In this document: one piece after another, positions 9,518-18,666 of the stretch
Layout of the letters: every line of letters starts with the position of its first letter
How positions within the stretch are numbered: position 1 is the first letter of the stretch
From: Firmicutes bacterium HGW-Firmicutes-15
GTDB lineage: Bacteria > Bacillota > Syntrophomonadia > Syntrophomonadales > Syntrophomonadaceae
Reading direction: 5' to 3'
DNA length: 64,000 nucleotides
NCBI GenBank assembly: GCA_002840245.1
Contig: PHAA01000019.1
Location: 1-64,000 of the forward strand
Position numbers and translations under genes: made by a program
The notes under the pieces: generated by a model
Seen by the model: the letters and a program-made list of their open reading frames with translations, nothing else
Told to the model about the DNA's origin: nothing
Databases searched by the model: none

Positions 9518-10782
9518 TGCTTAATTCCATGCAGAAGGCCTTTAAAATAGGAGATTTGAGAAGCAAACTGCTTTTTACTCTTTTTATGCTATTGGTGTTC
9601 CGGCTGGGAGCGCATATCCCGGTGCCGGGTATAAATGCTGAAGCCCTGCAGGAATTATTGAAGGGCCAACTATTTGGATTCTTTGATATAATATCCGGGG
9701 GAGCATTTAAAAGGTTTAGCGTTTTTGCCATGAGTATAACCCCTTATATCAATGCCTCGATTATAATGCAGCTGCTTACCGTGGTTGTGCCTAAATTGGA
9801 GGAATTGAACAAGGAAGGGGAAGAAGGCAAAAAGAAGATTGCTCAGTATACCAGATATGGAACAGTTGTATTGGCCTTTGTTCAAGCAATTGGTATGGCC
9901 ATTGCGCTCAGAAAATCAGGAGCCATATTAGATCCGGGCATAGTTTCCTATATGATTATAGCTATATCCTTGACTGCGGGAACCGCTATGCTAATGTGGA
10001 TAGGGGAAATGATTACCGAGAAGGGCATTGGCAATGGAATATCTCTGATCATCTTCTGTGGGATCGCAGCTCGGATTCCCTCTCAGATAGTAGGTGTAGG
10101 TCAGGAAGTTGCCAGCGGTATGGCTGGATATTTCAGCGTATTGTTATTGATAGTTGTGATTCTGGTAGTTATAGCTTCGGTTGTAGCAATGAACGAAGGC
10201 CAGAGAAGATTGCCCATTCAGTATGCCAAACGGGTGGTAGGGCGTAGGATGTATGGTGGACAGAGTACATTTCTGCCGCTGAAGGTAAATGCTGCCGGGG
10301 TTATCCCGATAATATTCGCGATGTCCTTAGGTATGTTTCCCGCTACTATTGGTTCGTGGATGAGTCCGACATCGGGATTCAACCAGTTTGTAAACACTTA
10401 TTTTAACTTTGGTAGCGTTCTTTACAACATTTTCTATGCTGCTTTGATTATATTTTTCACCTATTTCTATGTGGCGATTATTTTTAATCCCCTGGATGTA
10501 GCTGATAATATAAAGAAAAATGGCGGCTTTGTTCCTGGGATTAGACCAGGTCGTCCTACAGCCGAGTATATTGATAGGGTTTTATCCCGCTTGACTACTG
10601 TAGGGGGAGTATTTTTGGCATTGATTGCGGTACTGCCCAATATTGTTATAGCTCTGACCGGGGTACAAAGTCTTTGGTTTGGAGGAACAGCCCTTTTGAT
10701 ACTAGTCGGTGTTGCCTTGGATACAATGAAGCAGATTGAATCACATTTACTTTTAAGAAGCTATGAAGGCTTTGTTAAATAG
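9517..10782 (+). CDS. secY: Protein translocase subunit SecY
   Basis: Central channel of the Sec translocon in the cytoplasmic membrane, 421 residues with ten hydrophobic segments. Diagnostic parts are FRLGAHIPVPGIN after the first helix, FDIISGGAFKRFSVFAMSIT in the plug and TM2 region, and the conserved cytoplasmic loop GGFVPGIRPGRPTAEYIDRV before TM9. Works with SecE and SecG and the SecA motor, which are not in this window. Translationally coupled to rplO. Confidence 0.97.
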   Translation: MLNSMQKAFKIGDLRSKLLFTLFMLLVFRLGAHIPVPGINAEALQELLKGQLFGFFDIISGGAFKRFSVFAMSITPYINASIIMQLLTVVVPKLEELNKEGEEGKKKIAQYTRYGTVVLAFVQAIGMAIALRKSGAILDPGIVSYMIIAISLTAGTAMLMWIGEMITEKGIGNGISLIIFCGIAARIPSQIVGVGQEVASGMAGYFSVLLLIVVILVVIASVVAMNEGQRRLPIQYAKRVVGRRMYGGQSTFLPLKVNAAGVIPIIFAMSLGMFPATIGSWMSPTSGFNQFVNTYFNFGSVLYNIFYAALIIFFTYFYVAIIFNPLDVADNIKKNGGFVPGIRPGRPTAEYIDRVLSRLTTVGGVFLALIAVLPNIVIALTGVQSLWFGGTALLILVGVALDTMKQIESHLLLRSYEGFVK

Positions 10783-10794
10783 GAGATGATTACC

Positions 10795-11445
10795 GTGAAC
10801 ATTATTCTTATGGGACCCCCGGGCGCAGGGAAAGGAACCCAAGCTGAGTTGATTAAAGTGGCCTATCCCATTCCCCATATTTCTACTGGAGATATGTTTC
10901 GGGAAGCGGTTCTTAATGGCACGGCGATGGGTAAGGAAGCAAAAAAGTATATGGATGCCGGTCAACTGGTTCCCGATGAAGTTACTATTGGAATTGTGGA
11001 AGACAGGTTGGCTCAAGGTGATTGTGAAAAGGGATTTCTGCTGGATGGATTTCCCCGCACCACCTTACAGGCACAAGCACTTGATCAGGTCGTAGCCAAA
11101 CGCGGAAAAAATGTAGAAGTAGCTCTGAATATCTCTGTCCCTGAAGAAATATTGCTACTCAGAATGTCGGGCAGAGTCAGCTGTACTACCTGCAAAGCCG
11201 TCTATAATACCAAATTTAGCCCACCTGCCTCAACCGGGGTATGCGACAAATGTGGGGGGGAGTTGGTTCAACGCAGTGATGATAAAGAAGAAACAGTGAA
11301 GAACCGCTTAAAGGTTTACCAGGATCAGACCCAACCGCTTTTAAATTATTATGAGCAACAGGGTAACCTGACCACCCTAGATGGTAATCGCGATTCGGTA
11401 GAGGTATTCAAAGACGTAAAAGCGATACTGGAGAATCTTAGATGA
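10795..11445 (+). CDS. adk: Adenylate kinase
   Basis: Converts ATP and AMP to two ADP in the cytoplasm; 216 residues, the long form. The P-loop GPPGAGKGTQ is at residues 7-16, the AMP-binding STGDMFR near 30, and the LID carries a four-cysteine zinc site (CTTC near 130-133 and CDKC near 150-153), typical of Gram-positive enzymes. I chose GTG 10795 over ATG 10786 because the latter touches the AGGAG site. Ends overlapping map by 4 bases. Confidence 0.96.
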   Translation: MNIILMGPPGAGKGTQAELIKVAYPIPHISTGDMFREAVLNGTAMGKEAKKYMDAGQLVPDEVTIGIVEDRLAQGDCEKGFLLDGFPRTTLQAQALDQVVAKRGKNVEVALNISVPEEILLLRMSGRVSCTTCKAVYNTKFSPPASTGVCDKCGGELVQRSDDKEETVKNRLKVYQDQTQPLLNYYEQQGNLTTLDGNRDSVEVFKDVKAILENLR

Positions 11446-12206
11446 TAAACCTAAAAAGCCCTGGTGAAATCGATAAAATGAGAGTTGCCGGGCGGGTAGT
11501 TGCTGAGGTGCTTAATATTTTGCAGGATCAAATCCGGCCGGGTATAAGCACTGGTAAACTAAATGCGATTGCCGAAGAAGAAGCCAATAAAAGGAATGCC
11601 TTGGCGGTTTTTAAAAATTATCCCAATCCCCGTGGAAGCAGACCTTTTCCCGGTGCTATTTGCGCCTCAGTAAATGAAGAGGTGGTGCACGGCATACCGG
11701 GCATAAGACTACTCCAGGAAGGGGACATAATTAGTATCGATTTTGGGGTCATCGTCGATGGTTTTGCAGGTGATGCAGCGATAACTGTAGCCGTGGGAGA
11801 AGTAGAGCCCCAGATTAAGAAATTGATTAGAGTTACTGAAGAGGCCCTGATGAAAGGGATAGAGCAAGCTCGGGTAGGCAATCGACTAGGGAATATATCT
11901 CATACCATTCAGACCTATGCTGAGAGTGCAGGATTTTCAATAGTGAGAGACTTTGTAGGGCACGGAATCGGTCGTAAAATGCATGAAGATCCTCCAGTGC
12001 CTAACTATGGAAAGCCTGATCGTGGGCCTACTTTACAAGCAGGAATGGCTCTGGCTATAGAGCCCATGGTGAACCTAGGGGCTTATGGTGTATACACCAA
12101 AGGAGATGAATGGACCGTGGTTACTAAGGACGGCAAGCATTCAGCCCATTTTGAGCATAGCATAGTCATTGGGGAGCAGGGTCCAGAGATCCTCACCTTG
12201 CTATAA
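11442..12206 (+). CDS. map: Methionine aminopeptidase, type I
   Basis: Removes the initiator methionine from new proteins; 254 residues. The pita-bread metal ligands are visible as ISIDFGVIVDGFAGDAA (two Asp), VGHGIGRKMHEDP (His), AIEPMV (Glu) and the C-terminal FEHSIVIG (Glu). The ATGA overlap with adk indicates coupling. An N-terminal zinc-finger extension, seen in eukaryotic MetAP1, is absent. Confidence 0.96.
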   Translation: MINLKSPGEIDKMRVAGRVVAEVLNILQDQIRPGISTGKLNAIAEEEANKRNALAVFKNYPNPRGSRPFPGAICASVNEEVVHGIPGIRLLQEGDIISIDFGVIVDGFAGDAAITVAVGEVEPQIKKLIRVTEEALMKGIEQARVGNRLGNISHTIQTYAESAGFSIVRDFVGHGIGRKMHEDPPVPNYGKPDRGPTLQAGMALAIEPMVNLGAYGVYTKGDEWTVVTKDGKHSAHFEHSIVIGEQGPEILTLL

Positions 12207-12221
12207 TGGGGGTGACGTAAG

Positions 12222-12527
12222 ATTTCCGATGATATAATAGGCAGAGTGGTCATATCCAAATCTGGTCGGGATCGAGGCAAGGCTTTCGTAGTAGTAAAGG
12301 TAATTAACGACCGATATCTTAGCATTAGCGACGGAGATTTACGGAAGATAGAAAATCCTAAGAAGAAAAATGTTTGCCATTTACATTTTACTCATCTTCG
12401 GGCTGATGATGTTCTGGATTGTTTGCATAAGGGAGAGATACCAGCGAACCACATTATTAAAAAGAATATCAAGCGGATACTGGATAAAGGCATAATCAGC
12501 GGGGAAGGAGGTCTGGTAAGTGGCTAA
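12222..12527 (+). CDS. KOW-domain RNA-binding protein (ribosomal protein L14e-like), apparent ATT start
   Basis: A small protein, 101 residues, with a KOW-type N-terminus ([19 protein letters not shown]), of the kind found in Clostridia between map and infA. The first ATG-class codon in frame, GTG 12246, has no ribosome binding site and would delete conserved N-terminal residues. An ATT at 12222 sits 6 bases after GGGGTGA and gives [10 protein letters not shown], the expected N-terminus, so I propose ATT initiation. The role is probably in translation, but this is inference. The stop overlaps infA by 8 bases. Confidence 0.8.
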   Translation: MSDDIIGRVVISKSGRDRGKAFVVVKVINDRYLSISDGDLRKIENPKKKNVCHLHFTHLRADDVLDCLHKGEIPANHIIKKNIKRILDKGIISGEGGLVSG

Positions 12528-12738
12528 AGATGACGTTATTGAGGTAGAGGGGAAAGTTCTTGAACCATTGCCTAACGCCATGTTCACAGTGGAAATGGAA
12601 AATGGCCATAAGGTCCTTGCCCATATTTCAGGGAAAATGAGAATGAACTTTATCAGAATATTGCCTGGTGATCGAGTAATGGTGGAACTATCGCCCTATG
12701 ACTTGAATCGGGGCAGAATAACCTATCGTTTTAAGTAG
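12520..12738 (+). CDS. infA: Translation initiation factor IF-1
   Basis: IF-1, 72 residues, an OB-fold protein that occupies the 30S A site during initiation. GTG start after GGAAGGAGG. The sequence is close to the family consensus ([47 protein letters not shown]). Start overlaps the KOW-domain gene. Confidence 0.97.
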   Translation: MAKDDVIEVEGKVLEPLPNAMFTVEMENGHKVLAHISGKMRMNFIRILPGDRVMVELSPYDLNRGRITYRFK

Positions 12739-12774
12739 AATTATTTATCACCGCTAATGAAGGAGGTATATAAA

Positions 12775-12888
12775 ATGAAGGTTAGACCATCGGTAAAGAC
12801 CATGTGCGAAAAATGCAAAGTTATTAAGCGCAAGGGTAGGGTAATGATTATATGTGAAAACCCTAAGCACAAACAGGTGCAGGGATAA
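12775..12888 (+). CDS. rpmJ: 50S ribosomal protein L36
   Basis: Very short gene, 37 residues, reading [20 protein letters not shown] at the start. The zinc ligands are C11, C14, C27 and H32 (MCEKC, ICENPKH), making this the zinc-binding form. ATG start after AAGGAGG. Normal position between infA and rpsM. Confidence 0.97.
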   Translation: MKVRPSVKTMCEKCKVIKRKGRVMIICENPKHKQVQG

Positions 12889-12933
12889 GTTATTAGTACA
12901 GACCAAAAATTAATTCCGAAGGAAGTGAAAAGC

Positions 12934-13302
12934 TTGGCAAGAATAGCAGGTGTTGATTTACCCCGCGATAAGAGAGTAGAAATATCCCTTACCTATATTT
13001 TAGGGATAGGGAGATCATCGTCTCAGAAGATTTTGGCAGCGGCAGGTATAAATGTCGATACAAGGGTGAAAGATCTAACCGAGGAAGAAGTTGCCAAACT
13101 CAGAGCAATTATCGACAAGAACTATATGGTTGAAGGTGACCTGCGTAGAGATGTTAGTATGAACATCAAGAGACTGATGGATTTGGGCTGCTATAGAGGA
13201 ATCCGTCATCGTCGTGGTTTGCCGGTCAGAGGCCAGAAGACTAAAACCAATGCCCGCACACGCAAGGGACCGAAGCGTACAGCCGGCGGCAAAAAGAAAT
13301 AA
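12934..13302 (+). CDS. rpsM: 30S ribosomal protein S13
   Basis: S13, 122 residues, in the 30S head, forming inter-subunit bridges and touching P-site tRNA. I chose the TTG at 12934 ((M)[16 protein letters not shown]) with AAGGAAG upstream; a GTG three codons earlier falls inside that site. The basic C-terminal tail [20 protein letters not shown] is typical. Confidence 0.95.
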   Translation: MARIAGVDLPRDKRVEISLTYILGIGRSSSQKILAAAGINVDTRVKDLTEEEVAKLRAIIDKNYMVEGDLRRDVSMNIKRLMDLGCYRGIRHRRGLPVRGQKTKTNARTRKGPKRTAGGKKK

Positions 13303-13323
13303 CCGGAAAGGGAGGTTAATTGA

Positions 13324-13719
13324 GTGGCACGAAAGACTGCAAACGTCAGGGTTAAACGACGTGAGAAAAAGAATATTGCCGAGGGGATTGCTCACATCAA
13401 ATCAACCTTTAATAATACGATAATATCGATCACAGATAAACATGGAAATGCCATATCATGGGCTAGCGCGGGAACAGCTGGCTTTAAGGGTTCCCGGAAG
13501 AGTACGCCCTTTGCCGCCCAACAAGCGGCTGATAATGCGGCTCGAGCTGCTATGGAACACGGTTTACGGGAAGTGGAATGCTTTGTAAAGGGACCGGGAG
13601 CTGGGCGTGAAGCCGCAATAAGGTCTTTACAGGCAGCGGGGCTGGAAGTAAGCGTTATTAAGGACGTTACCCCTATTCCGCATAATGGATGTAGGCCACC
13701 TAAAAGAAGAAGAGTTTAA
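13324..13719 (+). CDS. rpsK: 30S ribosomal protein S11
   Basis: S11, 131 residues, on the 30S platform close to the mRNA exit. Motifs: [29 protein letters not shown] and the C-terminal [23 protein letters not shown] start after GGGAGG. The conserved Asn-Gly in the last motif, a known isoaspartate site in E. coli S11, is present. Confidence 0.97.
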   Translation: MARKTANVRVKRREKKNIAEGIAHIKSTFNNTIISITDKHGNAISWASAGTAGFKGSRKSTPFAAQQAADNAARAAMEHGLREVECFVKGPGAGREAAIRSLQAAGLEVSVIKDVTPIPHNGCRPPKRRRV

Positions 13720-13735
13720 GGAGGTAGTGGTTTAA

Positions 13736-14365
13736 GTGGGAAGATATACAGCATCAGTCTGTCGCCAGTGCCGCCGCGAAGGAGAGAAGTTGTTCCTTAA
13801 AGGGGATAGGTGCTATTCCGAAAAATGTGCGGTGCAGAAGAGAGCCTTTATACCCGGACAGCACGGTCAAAAGCGCCGGCAAAAAACCAGTGAATATGGG
13901 CTTCAGCTCAGGGAAAAACAGAAAACCAAAAGAATTTATGGAGTTCTGGAAAAGCAGTTCCGAAACTATTTTAAGAAAGCGGATCGTCAAAAAGGGATTA
14001 CCGGCGAGAACCTGTTGATTCTATTGGAAAGACGCTTGGATAATGTGGTTTTCAGGTTGGGCATGGGCTCCTCACGTAAGGAAGCGCGTCAGCTAGTGAA
14101 CCATGATCATTTTACTATCAATGGCAGGAAAGCCAATATTGCTTCGATGCTGGTAGGATTGGGCGATACCATTCAGGTTAAGCCCGGCAGTGTAGAGTCA
14201 CCTAAATTCCAAGAGATAAAAGCCAATGGTGCCTACAAAACGCCTCCTGAGTGGTTGGAAGTAGATATTGACAATCTAACCGGCAGGGTACTGGCATTAC
14301 CGACCAGAGAGAATGTAGATTTGACGGTTAATGAACAACTGATCGTTGAACTATACTCTAGATAA
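13736..14365 (+). CDS. rpsD: 30S ribosomal protein S4
   Basis: S4, 209 residues, a primary 16S rRNA binder. The N-terminal cysteines (CRQCRREG, then C near residues 26 and 31) indicate the zinc-containing form. The S4 RNA-binding domain ([33 protein letters not shown]) is intact. GTG start after AAGGAGG. S4 often represses its own operon; no such leader was recognised. Confidence 0.97.
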   Translation: MGRYTASVCRQCRREGEKLFLKGDRCYSEKCAVQKRAFIPGQHGQKRRQKTSEYGLQLREKQKTKRIYGVLEKQFRNYFKKADRQKGITGENLLILLERRLDNVVFRLGMGSSRKEARQLVNHDHFTINGRKANIASMLVGLGDTIQVKPGSVESPKFQEIKANGAYKTPPEWLEVDIDNLTGRVLALPTRENVDLTVNEQLIVELYSR

Positions 14366-14412
14366 TATATCTATCGAGATAAACCTCTATTAGAGAAGGA
14401 GGGGATAAATTA

Positions 14413-15363
14413 GTGCTAGAGATGGAAAAGCCGCGGATCGAATGTCTTGAGAAGGATGCGGAAACCAACTACGGTAAATTTGTGATTGAACCACTGGAAA
14501 GAGGCTATGGAACTACCTTGGGAAATTCACTGCGCCGGGTTCTGTTATCATCTTTACCTGGAGCTGCCATTACCTCCATTAAGATCGATGGGGTTTTACA
14601 TGAGTTTTCAACCATTCCTGGTGTGCTCGAAGATACCACGGAAATGATATTGAATATCAAGCAGATGGTATTACGCTATGATGGAAACGAACGCAAATTG
14701 ATCCGATTAGAACACAAAGGCAAGAAAAATGTATGTGCTGGAGACATTGAGCAGGATTCCGAGATAGAAATATTGAATCCGGATCTACATATAGCCAGCC
14801 TGGATGAAGACGGTAAATTAGAGATGGAAATGACCGTTGAAAGAGGACGTGGATATGTAAGTGCAGACCAGCAACCCCAGAAAAATACCGATATTGTAGG
14901 GCTGATACCAATTGATTCTATTTTCACTCCGGTTACCAAGGTTAATTATACGGTCGAAAATACCCGGGTTGGAAAAAGAACCGATTATGACAAGCTTATT
15001 CTGGAGATATGGACCAATGGCAGCATTCGACCAGAAGAAGGTATTAGTCTTTCTTCGCAAATCCTGATTGAGTACCTAAAGCTCTTTACAGAGATTGATG
15101 ATACTTACTCGGAGGTAGAGATACTGGTTGAAAAGGAAGAAGAGAAGAAAGATAAAGTTCTGGAGATGTCTATTGAAGAACTGGAACTTTCAGTGCGGGC
15201 TTCCAATGGTCTAAAACGAGCCAGCATCAATACCGTGGGAGACCTCATTGAAAAGACCCGGGAGGAAATGAGCAAGATTAGAAATCTGGGCCAGAAGTCA
15301 TTGGAAGAAATAGAGAAAAAACTAAAAGAGTTAGATTTGAATTTTAAAAAATCAGACGAGTAG
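14413..15363 (+). CDS. rpoA: RNA polymerase alpha subunit
   Basis: Alpha subunit, 316 residues. The N-terminal domain (about 1-230) has the dimerisation motif [20 protein letters not shown]; a charged linker (EKEEEKKDK) leads to the C-terminal domain (about 250-310) with [22 protein letters not shown], which binds UP elements and activators. GTG start 8 bases after GAAGGAGGGG. Lies between rpsD and rplQ as usual. Confidence 0.97.
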   Translation: MLEMEKPRIECLEKDAETNYGKFVIEPLERGYGTTLGNSLRRVLLSSLPGAAITSIKIDGVLHEFSTIPGVLEDTTEMILNIKQMVLRYDGNERKLIRLEHKGKKNVCAGDIEQDSEIEILNPDLHIASLDEDGKLEMEMTVERGRGYVSADQQPQKNTDIVGLIPIDSIFTPVTKVNYTVENTRVGKRTDYDKLILEIWTNGSIRPEEGISLSSQILIEYLKLFTEIDDTYSEVEILVEKEEEKKDKVLEMSIEELELSVRASNGLKRASINTVGDLIEKTREEMSKIRNLGQKSLEEIEKKLKELDLNFKKSDE

Positions 15364-15378
15364 AAAGGAGGGTTTGCA

Positions 15379-15720
15379 TTGAGTTATCGTAGACTAGGGT
15401 TTAGAGCCGATCATCGTAGAGCATTGCTGAGAAACTCAGTCACCTCTTTATTAGAACATGAAAAAATAACTACCACGGAAACCAGAGCCAAAGAGATCAG
15501 TAGTATTGCTGAAAAAATGATCACCCTTGGCAAGAGGGGTGATTTACATGCCCGCAGATTAGCAGGTTCCTATCTAATGAGCGAGGCAGTTTTAGCAAAA
15601 TTATTCTCAGGTATATCGGAGCGCTTTAAGGAACGCCAGGGTGGTTATACCAGAATAATAAAAACCGGTGTCCGCAAGGGCGATGGAGTGCCCATGGCTA
15701 TTATCGAGCTCGTAGATTAG
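15379..15720 (+). CDS. rplQ: 50S ribosomal protein L17
   Basis: L17, 113 residues, last gene of the cluster. Begins (M)[18 protein letters not shown] with a TTG start after GGAGGG; ends [20 protein letters not shown]. In many Firmicutes ecfA/ecfT cobalt-type transporter genes follow; here truA follows directly after a 241-base gap. Confidence 0.96.
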   Translation: MSYRRLGFRADHRRALLRNSVTSLLEHEKITTTETRAKEISSIAEKMITLGKRGDLHARRLAGSYLMSEAVLAKLFSGISERFKERQGGYTRIIKTGVRKGDGVPMAIIELVD

Positions 15721-15761
15721 AGATTGGGCTTAATCCAGGCATTAAATACTGTGTAGCTTTT

Positions 15762-15779
15762 GGCCCCGAAATCGGGGCC
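15762..15779 (+). terminator. GC-rich hairpin after rplQ, weak terminator
   Basis: GGCCCC-gaaatc-GGGGCC forms a perfect 6-bp stem 42 bases after the rplQ stop. It is not followed by a run of T (next bases TGATATC), so intrinsic termination is uncertain; it may act as a 3' stabilising stem. Confidence 0.45.
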
Positions 15780-15830
15780 TGATATCTTAAGGAAAAGCAG
15801 AGTTGATACCGCTCTTAAAATGGCATCTAT

Positions 15831-15852
15831 GGAGGATTATAATATATCCTCC
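15831..15852 (+). promoter_or_regulatory. Palindrome enclosing a TATAAT box upstream of truA
   Basis: Inverted repeat GGAGGAT-tataatat-ATCCTCC with 7-bp perfect arms; the spacer contains TATAAT (15838-15843), and a weak CTTAAA lies 18 bases upstream. It could be an operator over a -10 box or an RNA hairpin 110 bases before truA. Only the inverted repeat is certain. Confidence 0.4.
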
Positions 15853-15961
15853 TAATCTTTTGTCTGGGTATTTGCTTTGTGACGCTGATCAGGGCGCTAT
15901 TGAAATTATCAAGGTTGCCGCGAAGTCCGCGTTCAAGTATTTCCCACTAGGTGGTGAGAAA

Positions 15962-16717
15962 ATGGCCAGAATTAAATTGGTAATTGAGTACGATGGCAGT
16001 AATTATCATGGCTTTCAAAGACAAGATAATGCTCATACCATACAAGCTGAAATAGAAAAGCAGCTTTACAATCTATGCCGCGAGGAAATAAGCATTAGCG
16101 CTGCAGGAAGAACTGATGCCGGGGTACACGCCCGTGGACAGGTTATAGCATTTAATACCGTTTCCAGCATACCTCCAGCTCAGTGGACATTAGCCCTGAA
16201 TAGCTTTTTGCCGGATGATATTCGGGTATTGAGTAGCAGCGAGGCAAACCCGGATTTCCAACCACAATTTCATTCTATTAGCAAACGTTATGCTTATTTT
16301 CTTTATCGACAAAAGCCTGCTGCTACTTTTTACCGTAAATACGCACTGTGCAACGCTGATCCTTTGGATACCACTGCCATGAGTCAGGCTTGTCAATTTA
16401 TAGAAGGACGACACGATTTTAGGGCCTTCTGTGCCAGTGGCTCAAGTGCTAAAACCTTTGAGCGGACGGTTTTACATTGCTCTATTAAAGAGGAAGGAGC
16501 CCTATTACGATTAGATATAGAAGCTAACGGATTCCTCTATAATATGGTGCGGATAATAATGGGAACCCTTCTACAGGTGGGCAGAAAACGTCTAGATGCT
16601 GAGGGGATAGTGGATATTATTAAGTCCAAAGACCGTAATAAATCCGGACCCACGGTACCTCCGCAAGGATTGTATCTGCTCTCAGTAACTTATCCACCAG
16701 AGAGTAACACGGGATAG
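15962..16717 (+). CDS. truA: tRNA pseudouridine(38-40) synthase TruA
   Basis: Isomerises uridines 38-40 in the anticodon arm of tRNAs; 251 residues. The catalytic aspartate is in the AAGRTDAGVHARGQ motif near residue 50. The reading frame stays open 53 codons upstream, but ATG 15962 follows GGTGGTGAGA and gives (M)ARIKLVIEYDGSNYHGFQRQ, the family start. Lies between the ribosomal cluster and rplM-rpsI, a common Firmicute order. Confidence 0.96.
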   Translation: MARIKLVIEYDGSNYHGFQRQDNAHTIQAEIEKQLYNLCREEISISAAGRTDAGVHARGQVIAFNTVSSIPPAQWTLALNSFLPDDIRVLSSSEANPDFQPQFHSISKRYAYFLYRQKPAATFYRKYALCNADPLDTTAMSQACQFIEGRHDFRAFCASGSSAKTFERTVLHCSIKEEGALLRLDIEANGFLYNMVRIIMGTLLQVGRKRLDAEGIVDIIKSKDRNKSGPTVPPQGLYLLSVTYPPESNTG

Positions 16718-16795
16718 TGGGCGGGACAGTCGATCAAGGGACGATCCCGTTGTCCAGTGAAAATAATTATTTTTAGCGAAAATACGCCAGCTTTC

Positions 16796-16825
16796 TTGAC
16801 AAAAGCTGATAAACATAGCTAAAAT
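16796..16825 (+). promoter_or_regulatory. Sigma-A-type promoter for rplM-rpsI
   Basis: TTGACA (16796-16801), an 18-base spacer and TAAAAT (16820-16825) make a near-consensus housekeeping promoter. It lies about 110 bases before rplM and just before the L13-type leader, so rplM-rpsI can be transcribed separately from truA. Confidence 0.75.
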
Positions 16826-16831
16826 AGATAG

Positions 16832-16920
16832 GTAGTCTCTAAACTGCTGTTTGGCTCCAGCCCCGTTGACAAACAGTGAGAATGGAGGCAGTGAATGTAT
16901 ACACATGGGAATGACATACA
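16832..16920 (+). ncRNA. Probable L13 ribosomal-protein leader RNA
   Basis: The untranslated region between the promoter and rplM contains a clear stem (CTGTTTG at about 16845 pairing with CAAACAG at about 16870) and flanking segments that could fold further. A structured L13 leader (Rfam family L13_leader) is known upstream of rplM in Firmicutes; position and size fit. The match is by position and one stem, not by a covariance search. Confidence 0.55.
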
Positions 16921-16932
16921 GGAGGGAAAATC

Positions 16933-17367
16933 GTGAAATCATATATGGCGAAGCCAGCAGAAATTGACCGCAAATGGTACGTTATAGATGCAACTGACCA
17001 GGTTCTGGGTAGGTTGTCTTCAGAAGTAGCCTCGATACTTAGAGGAAAACATAAAGCTATTTATACTCCTCATGTAGACACCGGGGACTATGTTATTATT
17101 ATCAACGCTTCTAAAATTAAGCTTACCGGAAACAAGCTCAACCAGAAAATGCTCCGGTGGTACTCCGGGTATCAGGGCGGCCTAAAGGAAATGAGTTACG
17201 GCAACGTTTTGCAGAAGAAACCAGAAAGAGCGATAGAAGTTGCGGTGAAAGGAATGCTTCCCCACAACCGTTTGGGTGCTGTCATGTTCAAGAAGCTTAA
17301 GGTGTACAGGGGTAGCGAACACCCGCATCAAGCCCAAATCCCTGAAGTTCGTGAATTGAGAGGTTAA
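16933..17367 (+). CDS. rplM: 50S ribosomal protein L13
   Basis: L13, 144 residues, an early 50S assembly protein. Motifs: [40 protein letters not shown] and [22 protein letters not shown] start after AGGAGGG. Paired with rpsI as in nearly all bacteria, with its own promoter and probable autoregulatory leader. Confidence 0.97.
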   Translation: MKSYMAKPAEIDRKWYVIDATDQVLGRLSSEVASILRGKHKAIYTPHVDTGDYVIIINASKIKLTGNKLNQKMLRWYSGYQGGLKEMSYGNVLQKKPERAIEVAVKGMLPHNRLGAVMFKKLKVYRGSEHPHQAQIPEVRELRG

Positions 17368-17378
17368 GGAGGAGCGAT

Positions 17379-17771
17379 ATGTCTAAGCCACAATACTGGG
17401 GAACCGGAAGAAGGAAAAAGGCAATTGCCAGGGTAAGGTTAGTGCCTGGTGATGGTAACATTACGATAAACGAAAGAAATTTCGAAAATTTTTTTCCTAA
17501 CAAAACTAGCCGTCTCATCGTTTTACAACCGATGGAGTTGACTGAAATGAGCGGAAGATTCGACATCATATGTCGGGTAAACGGCGGTGGAGTTACAGGT
17601 CAGGCAGGAGCTGTAAGATTAGGAATTGCCCGGGCCTTAATAAAAGCGGATGCAGAGTTGCGTCCCGCGCTTAAAAAGGCTGGCTTCCTTACCCGCGATC
17701 CCCGCATGGTCGAGAGAAAAAAATATGGATTGCACAAAGCGCGCAAAGCCCCTCAATATTCAAAACGCTAA
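17379..17771 (+). CDS. rpsI: 30S ribosomal protein S9
   Basis: S9, 130 residues, whose C-terminal tail reaches the P-site tRNA anticodon. Recognised by [19 protein letters not shown], the [18 protein letters not shown] core and the [16 protein letters not shown] end. ATG after AAGGAGG, 11 bases behind rplM, and followed by a strong terminator. Confidence 0.97.
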   Translation: MSKPQYWGTGRRKKAIARVRLVPGDGNITINERNFENFFPNKTSRLIVLQPMELTEMSGRFDIICRVNGGGVTGQAGAVRLGIARALIKADAELRPALKKAGFLTRDPRMVERKKYGLHKARKAPQYSKR

Positions 17772-17780
17772 AATATCAAA

Positions 17781-17804
17781 CCTCTCCGTTCGGAGGGGTT
17801 TTTT
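17781..17804 (+). terminator. Intrinsic terminator after rpsI
   Basis: CCTCTCC-gttc-GGAGGGG stem (one G-T pair) followed directly by TTTTTT; it ends the rplM-rpsI transcript. Confidence 0.9.
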
Positions 17805-17906
17805 ATTATCCAGATCTTGTGGAAAGAAAATATTGGAAATATACTATTCATATATTATTTACCTCCCTGGCATATATAAGAAATATCAGTAGTAGGGAGG
17901 TATTGC

Positions 17907-18650
17907 ATGTTGTTTAGGCGGGTGCTAATTCTGAAAAGGAAGCCGGGTAGCATAATCCTGGCGATCCTGCTGCTACCAGCTTTGTGTATATGGGGTACAA
18001 ATATTAGTAAGGAGCATAAGCTTCCGGTAATGTCTTATGCATTAGCTAATCAAATAATTGTGGTAGATGCAGGCCACGGGGGATTTGACCCAGGAGCCAT
18101 AGGCCCGGCTAAGAATCTGGAAAAAGATATTACTCTGGCAATCAGCCGTAAACTTTGTAGCAGCCTGAGTCAGGCCGGGGCTTTAGTAATTGCCCTGCGC
18201 GAGAACGATGAAGATCTGGCCGGGGATGATTTTTCCGGCAGTATAAGAGAAAGAAAGCGGAAGGATTTAGCTATCCGAGTAGCTAAGGCCCAAGCCAATA
18301 ATGCGGATATTTTCATTAGTATTCATGCTAATGCGGATGTAAGCCCCAGATGGTCTGGAGCCCAAACTTTCTATAGCGGTAATAGCGAAAAGGCTAAAAA
18401 AATAGCTATTGCAATTCAGGATGAATTTACTAGAGTACTGGGGAATACTACTCGCAAAGCCAAAACTGGCAACTATTATATTACCGACAATACGGATATG
18501 GCAGCAGTGATTGTGGAGGTCGGGTTTTTATCCAATGCTAATGAGGAAAAACTCCTTATCTCAGACGAGTACCAAAACAAACTGGTTTTTGCCATATTTT
18601 CAGGCATAGCCAATTCGCAGTTGGAAGCTGATGTAGATACAAAGAAGTGA
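17907..18650 (+). CDS. cwlD: N-acetylmuramoyl-L-alanine amidase, CwlD type
   Basis: A cell-wall amidase, 247 residues. After an N-terminal membrane anchor or signal (about residues 13-33) comes an Amidase_3 domain with zinc ligands in VVDAGHGGFDPGA (His), LEKDI (Glu) and FISIHANAD (His), and the catalytic Glu in VEVGFLSN. CwlD cleaves the stem peptide from muramic acid so that muramic-delta-lactam can form in spore cortex; size and location after rpsI match Bacillus and Clostridium cwlD. This implies a sporulation lineage. ATG after GGGAGG. Confidence 0.88.
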   Translation: MLFRRVLILKRKPGSIILAILLLPALCIWGTNISKEHKLPVMSYALANQIIVVDAGHGGFDPGAIGPAKNLEKDITLAISRKLCSSLSQAGALVIALRENDEDLAGDDFSGSIRERKRKDLAIRVAKAQANNADIFISIHANADVSPRWSGAQTFYSGNSEKAKKIAIAIQDEFTRVLGNTTRKAKTGNYYITDNTDMAAVIVEVGFLSNANEEKLLISDEYQNKLVFAIFSGIANSQLEADVDTKK

Positions 18651-18666
18651 ACAAGGGGGATTGCGA

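Noticed and set aside
9996-10247. Alternative plus-strand frame inside secY
   Set aside because: It is an out-of-frame shadow of SecY with no ribosome binding site.
16718-16760. Imperfect inverted repeat after truA as a terminator
   Set aside because: Arms around GGGACAG and TTGTCC match only partly and no T run follows, so I could not support it.
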